Below, piece by piece: positions 1 to 7,401 of a stretch of DNA of 64,000 nucleotides (positions within the stretch are counted from its first letter, which is position 1; each line of letters begins with the position of its first letter). The position numbers and the translations under genes were made by a program. This DNA comes from Eutrophocola sp963925675 (GTDB lineage: Bacteria > Pseudomonadota > Gammaproteobacteria > Pseudomonadales > Pseudohongiellaceae): assembly GCA_963925675.1 (NCBI GenBank), contig CAWUSW010000025.1, positions 1-64,000 of the forward strand, in the 5' to 3' direction. Under the pieces are notes generated by a model. That model saw only the letters and a program-made list of their open reading frames with translations. It was not told the DNA's origin and searched no databases.

Positions 1-1
1 C

Positions 2-628
2 ATGAATAATATTGATCCCCCATCCAAAGCCAGCCTGCTAAAAGCGACCCTGGTCTCTATTGTGGCTGCAGCGTTTATTCTGGTGCTTGTGGTACTGCCT
101 GCTGAGTATGGCATTGATCCCACTGGTCTTGGTGAGGCGACAGGGCTGACGCAACTCAATGCGGAACCTGTGGTAGTTATTGAAATTACCGACATCATTG
201 GTGGTAACGAAGTGATGCGTGAAGTGGAAATCCCCGGTTTTGGTGATCCTACGCCCTTGCCGAATCCCGCTGTCTTTCAGCAGCAGGCAGAAGCCCCGCA
301 AACCATGACCATGGAAGTGATGATTCCCGCGGAAGGCTCGACAGAAATAAAAATGGTGCTGGAAGAGGGCAAGATGATCGTTTATTCATGGTCAGTGGAT
401 AACGGCGATATTTATGTGGATTATCATGGACATGATCAATCATTTGGTCCTGACTTTTTTGTGCGTTACCGGGAACAGCAGGAAGGCACCGACGGTAGCG
501 GTTCACTGGTTGCTCCATTCTATGGTGAGCATGGCTGGTACTGGTTAAATTATAATGAATTCGATGTAGTGGTAACCCTGACGGTCACTGGCTACTATGA
601 TGATGTGATTGATTACGGAATTTTCTAA
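2..628 (+). CDS. membrane-anchored hypothetical protein (transmembrane anchor type)
   Basis: The 208-residue product has a short polar N-terminus, one hydrophobic segment at about residues 14-34, and a long acidic, soluble C-terminal part. That layout fits a single-pass protein with its bulk in the periplasm. It resembles proteins usually annotated only as transmembrane anchor protein, and no catalytic motif is visible. The ATG lies at the second base of the window, so any upstream start or ribosome site cannot be seen. The C-terminal region is rich in aromatic residues and glycine (WYWLNYNEFDV) and is probably a beta-structured domain. It converges on the thioredoxin-like gene with only 14 bases between stops. 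Function unknown. Confidence 0.6.
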   Translation: MNNIDPPSKASLLKATLVSIVAAAFILVLVVLPAEYGIDPTGLGEATGLTQLNAEPVVVIEITDIIGGNEVMREVEIPGFGDPTPLPNPAVFQQQAEAPQTMTMEVMIPAEGSTEIKMVLEEGKMIVYSWSVDNGDIYVDYHGHDQSFGPDFFVRYREQQEGTDGSGSLVAPFYGEHGWYWLNYNEFDVVVTLTVTGYYDDVIDYGIF

Positions 629-642
629 TCAAGTTCTAGTTA

Positions 643-1212
643 TCAAGGGGTGGAGGGTGCGGATGAAGGATTTCTGATTTCGTTCAGCATCTCCTCGCTA
701 TCCCATTCGTACGCACCTGCCCACACCACTTCTACATCTCCATTTTCATCAACCAGCCATGAGCTTGGAACTGCCCCGATACCGAATGTGGCGAAATAAC
801 CGTTTAGTTTGACGAAGTTGCCTGGAAATTCCCTTTCCAGCAGGAAGTCATTAATGGTTTCGGGGTCTTCATCAGAAATAAACAGGAAGGTATAACCTTC
901 GTCTTCCAGTTCAGCCGCTGCACGGTTGATGGAAGGGATTTCCCGAATACAGGGAGCGCACCAGGTAGCCCAGAAATTAACAAACACCTTTCCACCTGCA
1001 AATAGCTCAATATCAAAACCGCGTCCATCCAGGGTCTGGAAGGTCTTGCTGTCCGGATCAGTGTCCTCGGGTAATTGTGCCAGTACGGCGGTGATCTGCG
1101 CTTGATAAGCTGGCGTAACAGTATCTTCAGTGACCGGCTCAATAGCTTCCTGATCCTGACTGCAGGACAGAAGTAAAAAAATCAGTAATGATAGAAATAA
1201 TTGACGTGTCAT
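643..1212 (-). CDS. TlpA-like thioredoxin-fold lipoprotein
   Basis: This is a 189-residue periplasmic thiol-disulfide protein of the TlpA/ResA type. The chosen start, MTRQLFLSLL, gives a short lipoprotein signal with lipobox LLSC (Cys17). A longer reading from 1260 adds 16 residues that would spoil the signal. The active site is WCAPC (Cys85 and Cys88), and the cis-proline loop AVPSSWLVDENG follows later, as in TlpA proteins. Likely roles are reduction of periplasmic disulfides or support of cytochrome c maturation, but no ccm genes are nearby, so the partner is unknown. The family assignment is firm; the physiological role is inferred. Confidence 0.85.
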   Translation of the reverse strand: MTRQLFLSLLIFLLLSCSQDQEAIEPVTEDTVTPAYQAQITAVLAQLPEDTDPDSKTFQTLDGRGFDIELFAGGKVFVNFWATWCAPCIREIPSINRAAAELEDEGYTFLFISDEDPETINDFLLEREFPGNFVKLNGYFATFGIGAVPSSWLVDENGDVEVVWAGAYEWDSEEMLNEIRNPSSAPSTP

Positions 1213-1360
1213 TGAATTGCTCTTAAATTTGGTGAAACGGCATGGTAATTTTCCAGACACGCTGAGTCAATGTAGGAGGGAAAAGTTCCTTAAATACCTG
1301 CAGGCAAACATCCGCATTTAATTCGACTGTTGTGGCTTTAACTATACTTCAAAGGATAAA

Positions 1361-1450
1361 TAGTCCCGAATAAAGGGGGTGCGTTCTTCGCGGTTGAAAC
1401 CGCTCCTACAGGGGAAAGCGAATCTTTGTAGGAGGGACTTTAGTCCCGAA
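1361..1450. repeat. REP-like palindromes (GTAG type), one module
   Basis: The 328-bp gap before the peroxiredoxin gene holds a partial unit (tagtcccgaa, 1361-1370), an inverted unit (ttcgcggttgaaaccgctcc, starting at 1387) and a direct unit (gtaggagggactttagtccc, starting at 1428). Each unit is a small imperfect palindrome beginning with GTAG. The same alternating module recurs at 61422-61641, and a single copy lies at 21231. A degenerate gtaggaggg is also present at 1272. The layout resembles REP/BIME elements mobilised by REP-associated tyrosine transposases, but no such transposase is in this window. Confidence 0.75.
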
Positions 1451-1588
1451 TGAAAGTTTCCAGTGATTTACGGGTCATTGCACTAGTCGCTTTAACCGCT
1501 ATATCATCAGGAAAACGTATTTATTTGCAAAATCGCATAATATTGAATCAAGCAGCTCGAAACGTTCAACTATTAAGAGGAAGACCCA

Positions 1589-2182
1589 ATGAAAATTAAT
1601 CTTTTAACAAAAAGTATAACAAGCGCACTATTTATAGGGGCATTCAGCCTGTCTGCACAGGCGGCTCTGGAAACCGGGGCAAGTGCTCCGGTGTTCACTG
1701 CCCAGGCTTCCATGGACGGGGAGGAGTTTACTTATTCACTGCAACAGACTCTGAACCTGGTCGGTCCAACAGTGGTGTATTTCTATCCTTCGGCCTACAC
1801 CGCAGGCTGCAATATTCAGGCGCACACCTTTGCCATCAATATGGATAAATTTCGTGCTGCAGGGGCCTCAGTGGTTGGTGTTTCTCTGGACAGCATCGCC
1901 CGTTTGAATGATTTTTCAGCGGATCCGGAGTTTTGTGCTGGTGAGCTGGCGGTGGTTTCCGATGCCGATGGCAGTATTGCCGCTTCCTATGACCTGGATG
2001 TCCGTCAAGGCCGTGCCGGTTTCAAGGATACCCGTGGCGTAGACATCGACCACGGTTTCGCTTCCCGTGACACCTTCGTGGTTGATGCAGACGGTACTAT
2101 CGTTGGCACTGTTGGTGGTGTATCTCCAGAAGAGAATGTGATGACTTCCCTGCAGATCGTTGAGGGCCTTGCAGCACGTTAA
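1589..2182 (+). CDS. secreted peroxiredoxin (AhpC/TSA family)
   Basis: This 197-residue peroxidase-fold protein has a cleavable signal peptide ending near AQA (residue 25). It carries the peroxiredoxin signature YPSAYTAGC, with peroxidatic Cys74 and Thr71 in the TxxC position. A further cysteine at about residue 116 (PEFCAGEL) may be the resolving residue. The expected reaction is thiol-dependent reduction of hydrogen peroxide or organic hydroperoxides in the periplasm. The start is supported by a strong ribosome site (aagaggaag) seven bases upstream. The electron donor is unknown; the TlpA-like lipoprotein encoded just upstream on the other strand is a plausible partner by proximity only. 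Confidence 0.88.
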   Translation: MKINLLTKSITSALFIGAFSLSAQAALETGASAPVFTAQASMDGEEFTYSLQQTLNLVGPTVVYFYPSAYTAGCNIQAHTFAINMDKFRAAGASVVGVSLDSIARLNDFSADPEFCAGELAVVSDADGSIAASYDLDVRQGRAGFKDTRGVDIDHGFASRDTFVVDADGTIVGTVGGVSPEENVMTSLQIVEGLAAR

Positions 2183-2185
2183 TCA

Positions 2186-2270
2186 AAAAATGGGGACAGA
2201 CCACGTTTTAATACCTTGAAATCAAATCTTAAAAAATGGGGACATTAAAACGTGGTCTGTCCCCATTTTT
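2186..2270. repeat. 25-bp perfect inverted repeat, possible terminator or mobile-element relic
   Basis: The arms at 2186-2210 and 2246-2270 (aaaaatggggacagaccacg and its complement) match perfectly over 25 bases around a 35-base spacer. A third partial copy of the arm (aaaaaatggggaca) begins at 2231. The A-rich and T-rich ends would let the RNA act as a bidirectional terminator. From memory, TGGGGACAGACCACG repeats flank REP-associated or IS200-like transposases in other proteobacteria, so this may be a mobile-element footprint. It separates the peroxiredoxin gene from the hydroxyacid dehydrogenase gene. Confidence 0.7.
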
Positions 2271-2287
2271 AAATATCTCAAAACTCT

Positions 2288-3439
2288 ATGAAAGCACTAT
2301 GTGATGTAGCGGATTACAAGGCCTTGGCGCAAAGCCGGGTCCCGCGAATGTTCTTCCAATATGCCGATTCCGGGTCATGGACCCAGAGTACCTATCACAG
2401 AAATGAGACGGATTTTTCCGACATTCTGTTTCGTCAGCGCGTGGCGGTGGATATGTCCAATCGTTCACTGGCATCAAGTCTGGTGGGGCAGGATGTCAGT
2501 ATGCCGGTGGCTCTGGCACCAATAGGGATGCTGGGTATGCAACATGCCAATGGCGAAATTCTGGCTGCCAAAGCGGCAGAAAAGGCCGGTATTCCTTTTA
2601 CGCTTTCTACCATGAGTATTGCCTCCATCGAAGATGTAGCAGCAAACACTGAAAAACCATTCTGGTTCCAGCTCTATGTGATGAAGGATAAGGAGTTTGC
2701 CGGTGATTTGATTGACCGGGCCAAGGCAGCAGGTTGCAGTGCGCTCATTCTAACCCTTGATTTGCAGATTCTCGGCCAGCGCCATAATGACATCCGCAAT
2801 GGGCTGAGTACTCCGCCCCGATTTACTCCTGATCATATCTGGCAGGTCATGACGCGGCCAGGATGGGCGCTGAAAATGCTCGGCTCAAAAAGTAAATCAT
2901 TCGGTAATATCATGGGACATGTGAAAAATGTCACTGACTTGTCTTCGCTATCTTCCTGGACGGCAGAGCAGTTCGACCCGAAGCTAAACTGGGACGACGT
3001 CGCCTGGATCAAGGAACGCTGGGGCGGAAAATTAATTTTGAAGGGCATTATGGATGCGCAGGACGCAAAATTTGCGGTGAATTCCGGTGCTGATGCCATA
3101 GTGGTGTCCAACCATGGTGGCCGCCAGTTGGATGGTGCGCCTTCATCCATCAGGGTATTGCCTGAGATAGTCGATGCAGTGGGTAAGGATATTGAAATTC
3201 ACATCGACGGCGGCATTCGCAGTGGCCAGGATGTACTAAGAGCTCGCTGCCTAGGTGCAGACGGAGTCTGGTTGGGTAGAGCCTATGTATACGGTCTGGG
3301 TGCAAGAGGTGAGAAGGGCGTCACTGATGTGCTGGAAATCGTCCGCAAGGAACTCGATACCACCATGGCCTTGTGTGGAGAGCGTCTGATTGAAAATGTG
3401 GGTCTGCATAATTTATATGACCGAGAAAACAAGATTTAA
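2288..3439 (+). CDS. FMN-dependent alpha-hydroxyacid dehydrogenase (mandelate/lactate dehydrogenase type)
   Basis: The 383-residue TIM-barrel flavoenzyme oxidises an L-2-hydroxyacid to the 2-oxoacid. Visible signatures are the N-terminal YADSG (Tyr25), Lys252 in LILKGI, the catalytic motif VSNHGGRQLDG (His276, Arg279), and the FMN-phosphate region from DGGIRSG to GADGVWLGRAY. A divergent segment at about residues 165-215 corresponds to the membrane-association loop of LldD and MdlB. Benzoylformate decarboxylase follows 88 bases downstream, so mandelate or another aryl-hydroxyacid is a likelier substrate than lactate; that is an inference from context. The ribosome site before the ATG is weak. 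The family is certain, the substrate is not. Confidence 0.88.
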   Translation: MKALCDVADYKALAQSRVPRMFFQYADSGSWTQSTYHRNETDFSDILFRQRVAVDMSNRSLASSLVGQDVSMPVALAPIGMLGMQHANGEILAAKAAEKAGIPFTLSTMSIASIEDVAANTEKPFWFQLYVMKDKEFAGDLIDRAKAAGCSALILTLDLQILGQRHNDIRNGLSTPPRFTPDHIWQVMTRPGWALKMLGSKSKSFGNIMGHVKNVTDLSSLSSWTAEQFDPKLNWDDVAWIKERWGGKLILKGIMDAQDAKFAVNSGADAIVVSNHGGRQLDGAPSSIRVLPEIVDAVGKDIEIHIDGGIRSGQDVLRARCLGADGVWLGRAYVYGLGARGEKGVTDVLEIVRKELDTTMALCGERLIENVGLHNLYDRENKI

Positions 3440-3482
3440 ATTAAATATAAGTGAAGATTAAGGAATAATAGGCAAGGCCAGT

Positions 3483-3508
3483 CTGGTCTCTCAACCTGGT
3501 CTCTCAAC
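3483..3508 (+). repeat. 13-bp perfect tandem duplication upstream of the decarboxylase gene
   Basis: The sequence ctggtctctcaac occurs twice back to back in the 88-bp leader, ending 19 bases before the decarboxylase start. The duplication moves the ribosome site (aggaaagc) away from the upstream gene. No known operator is recognised. Confidence 0.8.
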
Positions 3509-3527
3509 TACAGAATAGGAAAGCAGT

Positions 3528-5141
3528 ATGTCGCAGTACGAAAAACCAGCGGTCGCCACTAAAAGGCCAGAACCTGCACCGGGTCAAGTCACCGTGCGCG
3601 AGGCAGTAATAAGCCTGTTACGCAGTTTCGGTATAGACCGGGTATTTGGTAATCCAGGTTCAACAGAACTGCCGATGTTTCGGGATTACCCGGATGACTT
3701 CCAGTATGTGTTGGGTTTGCAGGAAAGCATTGTAGTGGGTATGGCCGATGGTTATGCCCAGGCAAAACGCAATGCTGCAGTAGTCAATTTACACTCAGCT
3801 GTGGGGGCGGGGCATGCGGCGGGCAATATTTTTACTGCCTTTAAAAATCAAACACCTTTGGTGATCACTGCGGGCCAGCAAGCCCGATCTATATTGCCAT
3901 TTGAGCCATTTTTGTATGCACAGCAGGCCTCAGAATTTCCGATGCCCTATGTGAAATGGAGTTGTGAGCCCGCTCGCGCTGAAGATGTGCCGCTTGCCAT
4001 AGCTCGCGCTTATTACACTGCCATGCAGGCCCCTCAGGGCCCCACCTTTGTTTCTGTGCCGATTGATGACTGGGATTGTTATTGTGATGCACCGGATGCA
4101 CGGGCAATCAGCAAGCTCTTACAAGGTGAGACACAACTTTTAAACGAAGTATCCGATGCACTGAACAAGGCGCAAAAACCGGCTTTGGTAGTCGGCGCTG
4201 GTATCGGCAGAGATGATGCCTGGGATGAAATAATCTCTCTGGCAGAGACTCATAACTCTCTGGTCTATGCCAGTCCGATGTCGGCACGTAACAGCTTTCC
4301 TGAAGACCATGCCTTGTTTGCCGGATTTCTGGCCGCCAGTCGTCAGGAAATTGTGAAATCGCTGCATGGTCATGATGTCATTATCGTGCTGGGTGCTCCG
4401 GCCTTTACCTATCATGTTGAAGGCAGTGGTCCGCATGTCCCGGAGGGCAGTCAATTATTTCAAATTGTTGATAATGCCAATACGGCGGCATGGTCTCCAG
4501 TAGGAACAGCAGTAATCAGCAGCATGAAACCGGCATTACAGTTTCTTAATGCCAATTCCTCACCACAAGCCAGGTCAGCCCCCGAAACCCTGCCTGCAGC
4601 ACCGGCTCTGGACGGCAAACCCTTCACCGATAAATATGTCCTGCAGCAACTGGCTAAATTACGTGCGCCTGATTCCATCATTGTGGAAGAGGCGCCCAGC
4701 TGTCGTGGGCCCATGCATGACTATTTACCCATTCTGGAAAGGGATACATTTTATACCTGTGCCAGTGGTGGTTTGGGCCATGGTTTGCCGGCAGCAGTAG
4801 GGGTTGCCATGGCGCGGCCTGAAGACAAGGTGATCGCACTGCTGGGTGATGGCTCTGCCATGTTTGCCATTCAGGGTTTATGGTCGGCAGCCAATCAGAA
4901 TTTGCCAATTACTTTTATTGTTATTAACAATGCCAGCTACGAAGCCCTGAAAATGTTCGGCAGGATATTTGATCTGGACGAGGTGGTAGGAAGTAATCTT
5001 GGCGGTATTGATTTTGTTTCAGTGGCCAAGGGTCTTGGTTGTGATGGTGCGCGCGTAGACAATGCGGATCAACTGGATGATGCGCTTATTACTGCGATGA
5101 ATGCTCCCGGCCCTTATGTGCTCGAAGTTATGGTGGAATAA
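3528..5141 (+). CDS. mdlC: benzoylformate decarboxylase (ThDP-dependent)
   Basis: The 537-residue enzyme of the thiamine diphosphate family would convert benzoylformate, or a related aryl 2-oxoacid, to the aldehyde and CO2. Residues known from Pseudomonas putida BFDC are conserved: Ser45 in FGNPGSTELP, cofactor Glu66 in LQES, active-site His89 in NLHSA and His296 in FTYHVEG. The ThDP/Mg motif runs from GDGS (440-443) to NN (467-468). An N-terminal extension of about 25 residues precedes the usual start. Following the FMN hydroxyacid dehydrogenase, it completes two steps of the mandelate pathway. No racemase or benzaldehyde dehydrogenase is adjacent, so the true substrate could differ. Confidence 0.85.
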   Translation: MSQYEKPAVATKRPEPAPGQVTVREAVISLLRSFGIDRVFGNPGSTELPMFRDYPDDFQYVLGLQESIVVGMADGYAQAKRNAAVVNLHSAVGAGHAAGNIFTAFKNQTPLVITAGQQARSILPFEPFLYAQQASEFPMPYVKWSCEPARAEDVPLAIARAYYTAMQAPQGPTFVSVPIDDWDCYCDAPDARAISKLLQGETQLLNEVSDALNKAQKPALVVGAGIGRDDAWDEIISLAETHNSLVYASPMSARNSFPEDHALFAGFLAASRQEIVKSLHGHDVIIVLGAPAFTYHVEGSGPHVPEGSQLFQIVDNANTAAWSPVGTAVISSMKPALQFLNANSSPQARSAPETLPAAPALDGKPFTDKYVLQQLAKLRAPDSIIVEEAPSCRGPMHDYLPILERDTFYTCASGGLGHGLPAAVGVAMARPEDKVIALLGDGSAMFAIQGLWSAANQNLPITFIVINNASYEALKMFGRIFDLDEVVGSNLGGIDFVSVAKGLGCDGARVDNADQLDDALITAMNAPGPYVLEVMVE

Positions 5142-5200
5142 AAGTAGTTTTTTATTACTGCAGATTTTTAAAAGAAGTTTCATTTCTATCGGATTTATTC

Positions 5201-5452
5201 ATGCAGCCAAAGCTCGCGTTATACGTCACGCCATATTGTGGCTATTGCCACTATGTTATTGGCACTATTAAGGAACTGGGTCTGGATGTCGAAATACGTA
5301 ATGTCATGGCTGACAGGAAGGATATGGAGGAGCTTTACCAGGCACGGAATCGCACAACGGTTCCAGTGCTGAGAATTACAGAGAATGGTGAAGATCAGTG
5401 GATGCCGGAATCCAGAGATATCGTGGAATATTTGCAGGGGCTGGCAAGTTAG
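5201..5452 (+). CDS. glutaredoxin
   Basis: This 83-residue single-domain glutaredoxin has the active site CGYC (residues 13-16) after a first beta strand (LALYVTPYC), then the cis-proline motif TVPVLRI and a C-terminal helix typical of GrxC-like or NrdH-like proteins. It would use glutathione to reduce protein or small-molecule disulfides in the cytoplasm. It follows mdlC by 59 bases in the same direction and ends before a strong hairpin terminator, so it may be cotranscribed. A functional link to the hydroxyacid pathway is not evident. The start has no strong ribosome site but matches the family's usual N-terminus. Confidence 0.88.
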   Translation: MQPKLALYVTPYCGYCHYVIGTIKELGLDVEIRNVMADRKDMEELYQARNRTTVPVLRITENGEDQWMPESRDIVEYLQGLAS

Positions 5453-5508
5453 TCCTAATTTTCTTTATTTCATTTCATGCTGGAAGTGCAATACATTCAG
5501 ATATAAAA

Positions 5509-5534
5509 AAAGGCTTACCCATTGGTAAGCCTTT
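5509..5534. terminator. bidirectional intrinsic terminator
   Basis: An 11-bp perfect stem (aaaggcttacc paired with ggtaagccttt) closes a four-base loop, with A-rich and T-rich flanks. It lies between the convergent glutaredoxin gene and the small membrane-protein gene and can serve both. Confidence 0.85.
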
Positions 5535-5574
5535 ATCTTATTCAATCTAGAGCAATATACGAATATGCGACGCT

Positions 5575-5841
5575 TTAGTCCGGAGTAGCAGGTTCGGATT
5601 TTTCGCTATCACTTTTCTCTTTATCTTCAGAGTCTTCAGAATCATCTGACTTTTTGAAGAAACTGGTCAATTTGTACCACCACATTTTGAAAGTGAAGGA
5701 AATCATCGCCAGTCCGGCGATAAGACCCTGCAGAATAAGACTACCGGTACCTGGATCAAGGTAGGCGTAGGCAGGGGTAGCTATACTCGCCAGTAATATG
5801 AATGAAAGCATGGATGAATACAGGTTTTTGAGCTTTGGCAT
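5575..5841 (-). CDS. small membrane protein with YLDPGTGS motif
   Basis: The 88-residue protein has a signal peptide or first membrane segment (SFILLASIATPAYA), then YLDPGTGS, a second hydrophobic segment (LILQGLIAGLAMISF) and a charged Ser/Asp/Glu/Lys-rich tail. The motif AYLDPGTGS is recognisable in small uncharacterised proteins of several proteobacteria. It is divergent from the kinase-like/methyltransferase gene and the membrane sulfatase-type gene, and I recall similar groupings elsewhere, so it may be an accessory subunit of that module. An alternative start at 5856 adds five residues. Function unknown. Confidence 0.6.
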   Translation of the reverse strand: MPKLKNLYSSMLSFILLASIATPAYAYLDPGTGSLILQGLIAGLAMISFTFKMWWYKLTSFFKKSDDSEDSEDKEKSDSEKSEPATPD

Positions 5842-5985
5842 GCTTGGATATCCCATTAAGATTGAAAGTGAAACGAGTCAATCTTGAGCAGATTGTAGAT
5901 AGTGTTAGAATTCTTTTCAGTATATTAACAATTGCCTATTTTAGCCACTTCCTGGCTTTAAACCTGTGTCTCATTTGGAGTTTGT

Positions 5986-7401
5986 GTGGACAACGCAACA
6001 ATTCTTGCTTCTTCCTTTCGTGATCCCAGTGGCTTTGTCTTTAACAAGGATAAGCAGGTTTATCGGCAGATCAATAAGTCTTACCAGTCCCAATATGATC
6101 ACCTGATGGCGTCAGGTTTATATGACGCCCTGGTAAAGCATCATTTACTGGTCAGTCATGAAGAAATCAATGCTGAGTCTGAAATCGATGACAAGGCATA
6201 CAAAGTTATCAGGCCTGATCAGGTCCCCTATATTTCCTATCCCTATGAATGGTCTTTCAGCCAGCTGAAGGATGCCGCCCTGTGCACACTGGAGGTTCAG
6301 AAGCTCGCGCTAAAACACGGCATGGTGTTGAAAGATGCAAGTGCCTATAACATTCAGTTCATCAAGGGCAGGCCGGTGTTTATCGACACCTTGTCTTTTG
6401 AGTTTTATGAAGAGGGCAGTCCCTGGTTAGCCTACAGACAGTTCTGTCAGCATTTCATCGCGCCACTGGCATTGATGGCATATAGCGACATCAGGCTGTC
6501 ACAACTTTTCAGAATATATATAGATGGCATACCACTTGATCTGGGTAGTCAGTTGCTGCCAGGAAAAACCTGGTTCAAATATTCCCTGTTAAGCCATATT
6601 CACCTGCATGCCAGAACCCAAAAACACTATGCCGATGCAGCCGGGAAAGGTGGGGAAATCGGGAAAGCCGGGAGAGAAATTAAAGCACGCCCTATCAGCA
6701 AGATGGGTTTTGAAGCGCTGATGGAGAGCATCGGCAGTTGTGTGAAAAACATTAACTGGAAGTTATCAGATACGGAATGGGGTGAATACTATAGCGGGAC
6801 TAATTACCAGGATGCGGCGATGCTGCATAAGGAATCCCTGCTGGCAGAATTCCTGGCTAGCCTGCCAGAATTAACACCCTTGCTTCATGATCTTGGGGCA
6901 AATAATGGTCATTTCAGCCGTATCGCAGAACAGCAGGGTTACACGGTGGTGGCACAGGATATAGACCCTGTTGCGGTAGAAAAAAACTATCTCCATGGCA
7001 AGCAGGAAAAAGAATCAAGCATCCTTCCACTTTTGCAGGATTTAACTAACCCCAGTGGCGGTATCGGCTGGGGATTAGAAGAGAGGGAGTCTTTTCTGCA
7101 ACGTTGTCAGGACGAAACTGTACTGGCTTTAGCCCTTATTCATCATCTGGCCATTTCCAACAATGTGCCCTTGGGCAAGCTGGCAGAATTTTTTGCTGCA
7201 GTCGCCAGGTTTCTTATTATTGAATTCGTTCCCAAGGAAGACTCCCAGGTGAAACGATTGCTGACTACTCGAGAAGATATTTTTCCGGATTACACTATTG
7301 CAGGGTTTGAAAAGGCTTTTTCAGTTCATTTCAGAATTACTCGCAGGGAAAGTATCAAAGACAGCCATCGCGTTCTTTTTCTGCTGGAAAGGCTTGCATG
7401 A
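5986..7401 (+). CDS. kinase-like domain fused to SAM-dependent methyltransferase (NoeA-like)
   Basis: The 471-residue protein has two recognisable parts. The N-terminal 250 residues contain a segment like a protein- or aminoglycoside-kinase catalytic loop: KDASAYNIQF (Asp117, Asn122) then VFIDT (Asp134), with the DxxxxN and metal-Asp spacing. The C-terminal part has a class I methyltransferase motif, DLGANNGHF (302-310), and acidic AQDIDP. The whole resembles the rhizobial nodulation protein NoeA, itself poorly understood. It starts at GTG, five bases after ggag, and its stop overlaps the next gene by four bases (ATGA), so the two are translationally coupled. The substrate is probably a cell-envelope glycan or lipid, by inference only. 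Confidence 0.65.
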   Translation: MDNATILASSFRDPSGFVFNKDKQVYRQINKSYQSQYDHLMASGLYDALVKHHLLVSHEEINAESEIDDKAYKVIRPDQVPYISYPYEWSFSQLKDAALCTLEVQKLALKHGMVLKDASAYNIQFIKGRPVFIDTLSFEFYEEGSPWLAYRQFCQHFIAPLALMAYSDIRLSQLFRIYIDGIPLDLGSQLLPGKTWFKYSLLSHIHLHARTQKHYADAAGKGGEIGKAGREIKARPISKMGFEALMESIGSCVKNINWKLSDTEWGEYYSGTNYQDAAMLHKESLLAEFLASLPELTPLLHDLGANNGHFSRIAEQQGYTVVAQDIDPVAVEKNYLHGKQEKESSILPLLQDLTNPSGGIGWGLEERESFLQRCQDETVLALALIHHLAISNNVPLGKLAEFFAAVARFLIIEFVPKEDSQVKRLLTTREDIFPDYTIAGFEKAFSVHFRITRRESIKDSHRVLFLLERLA

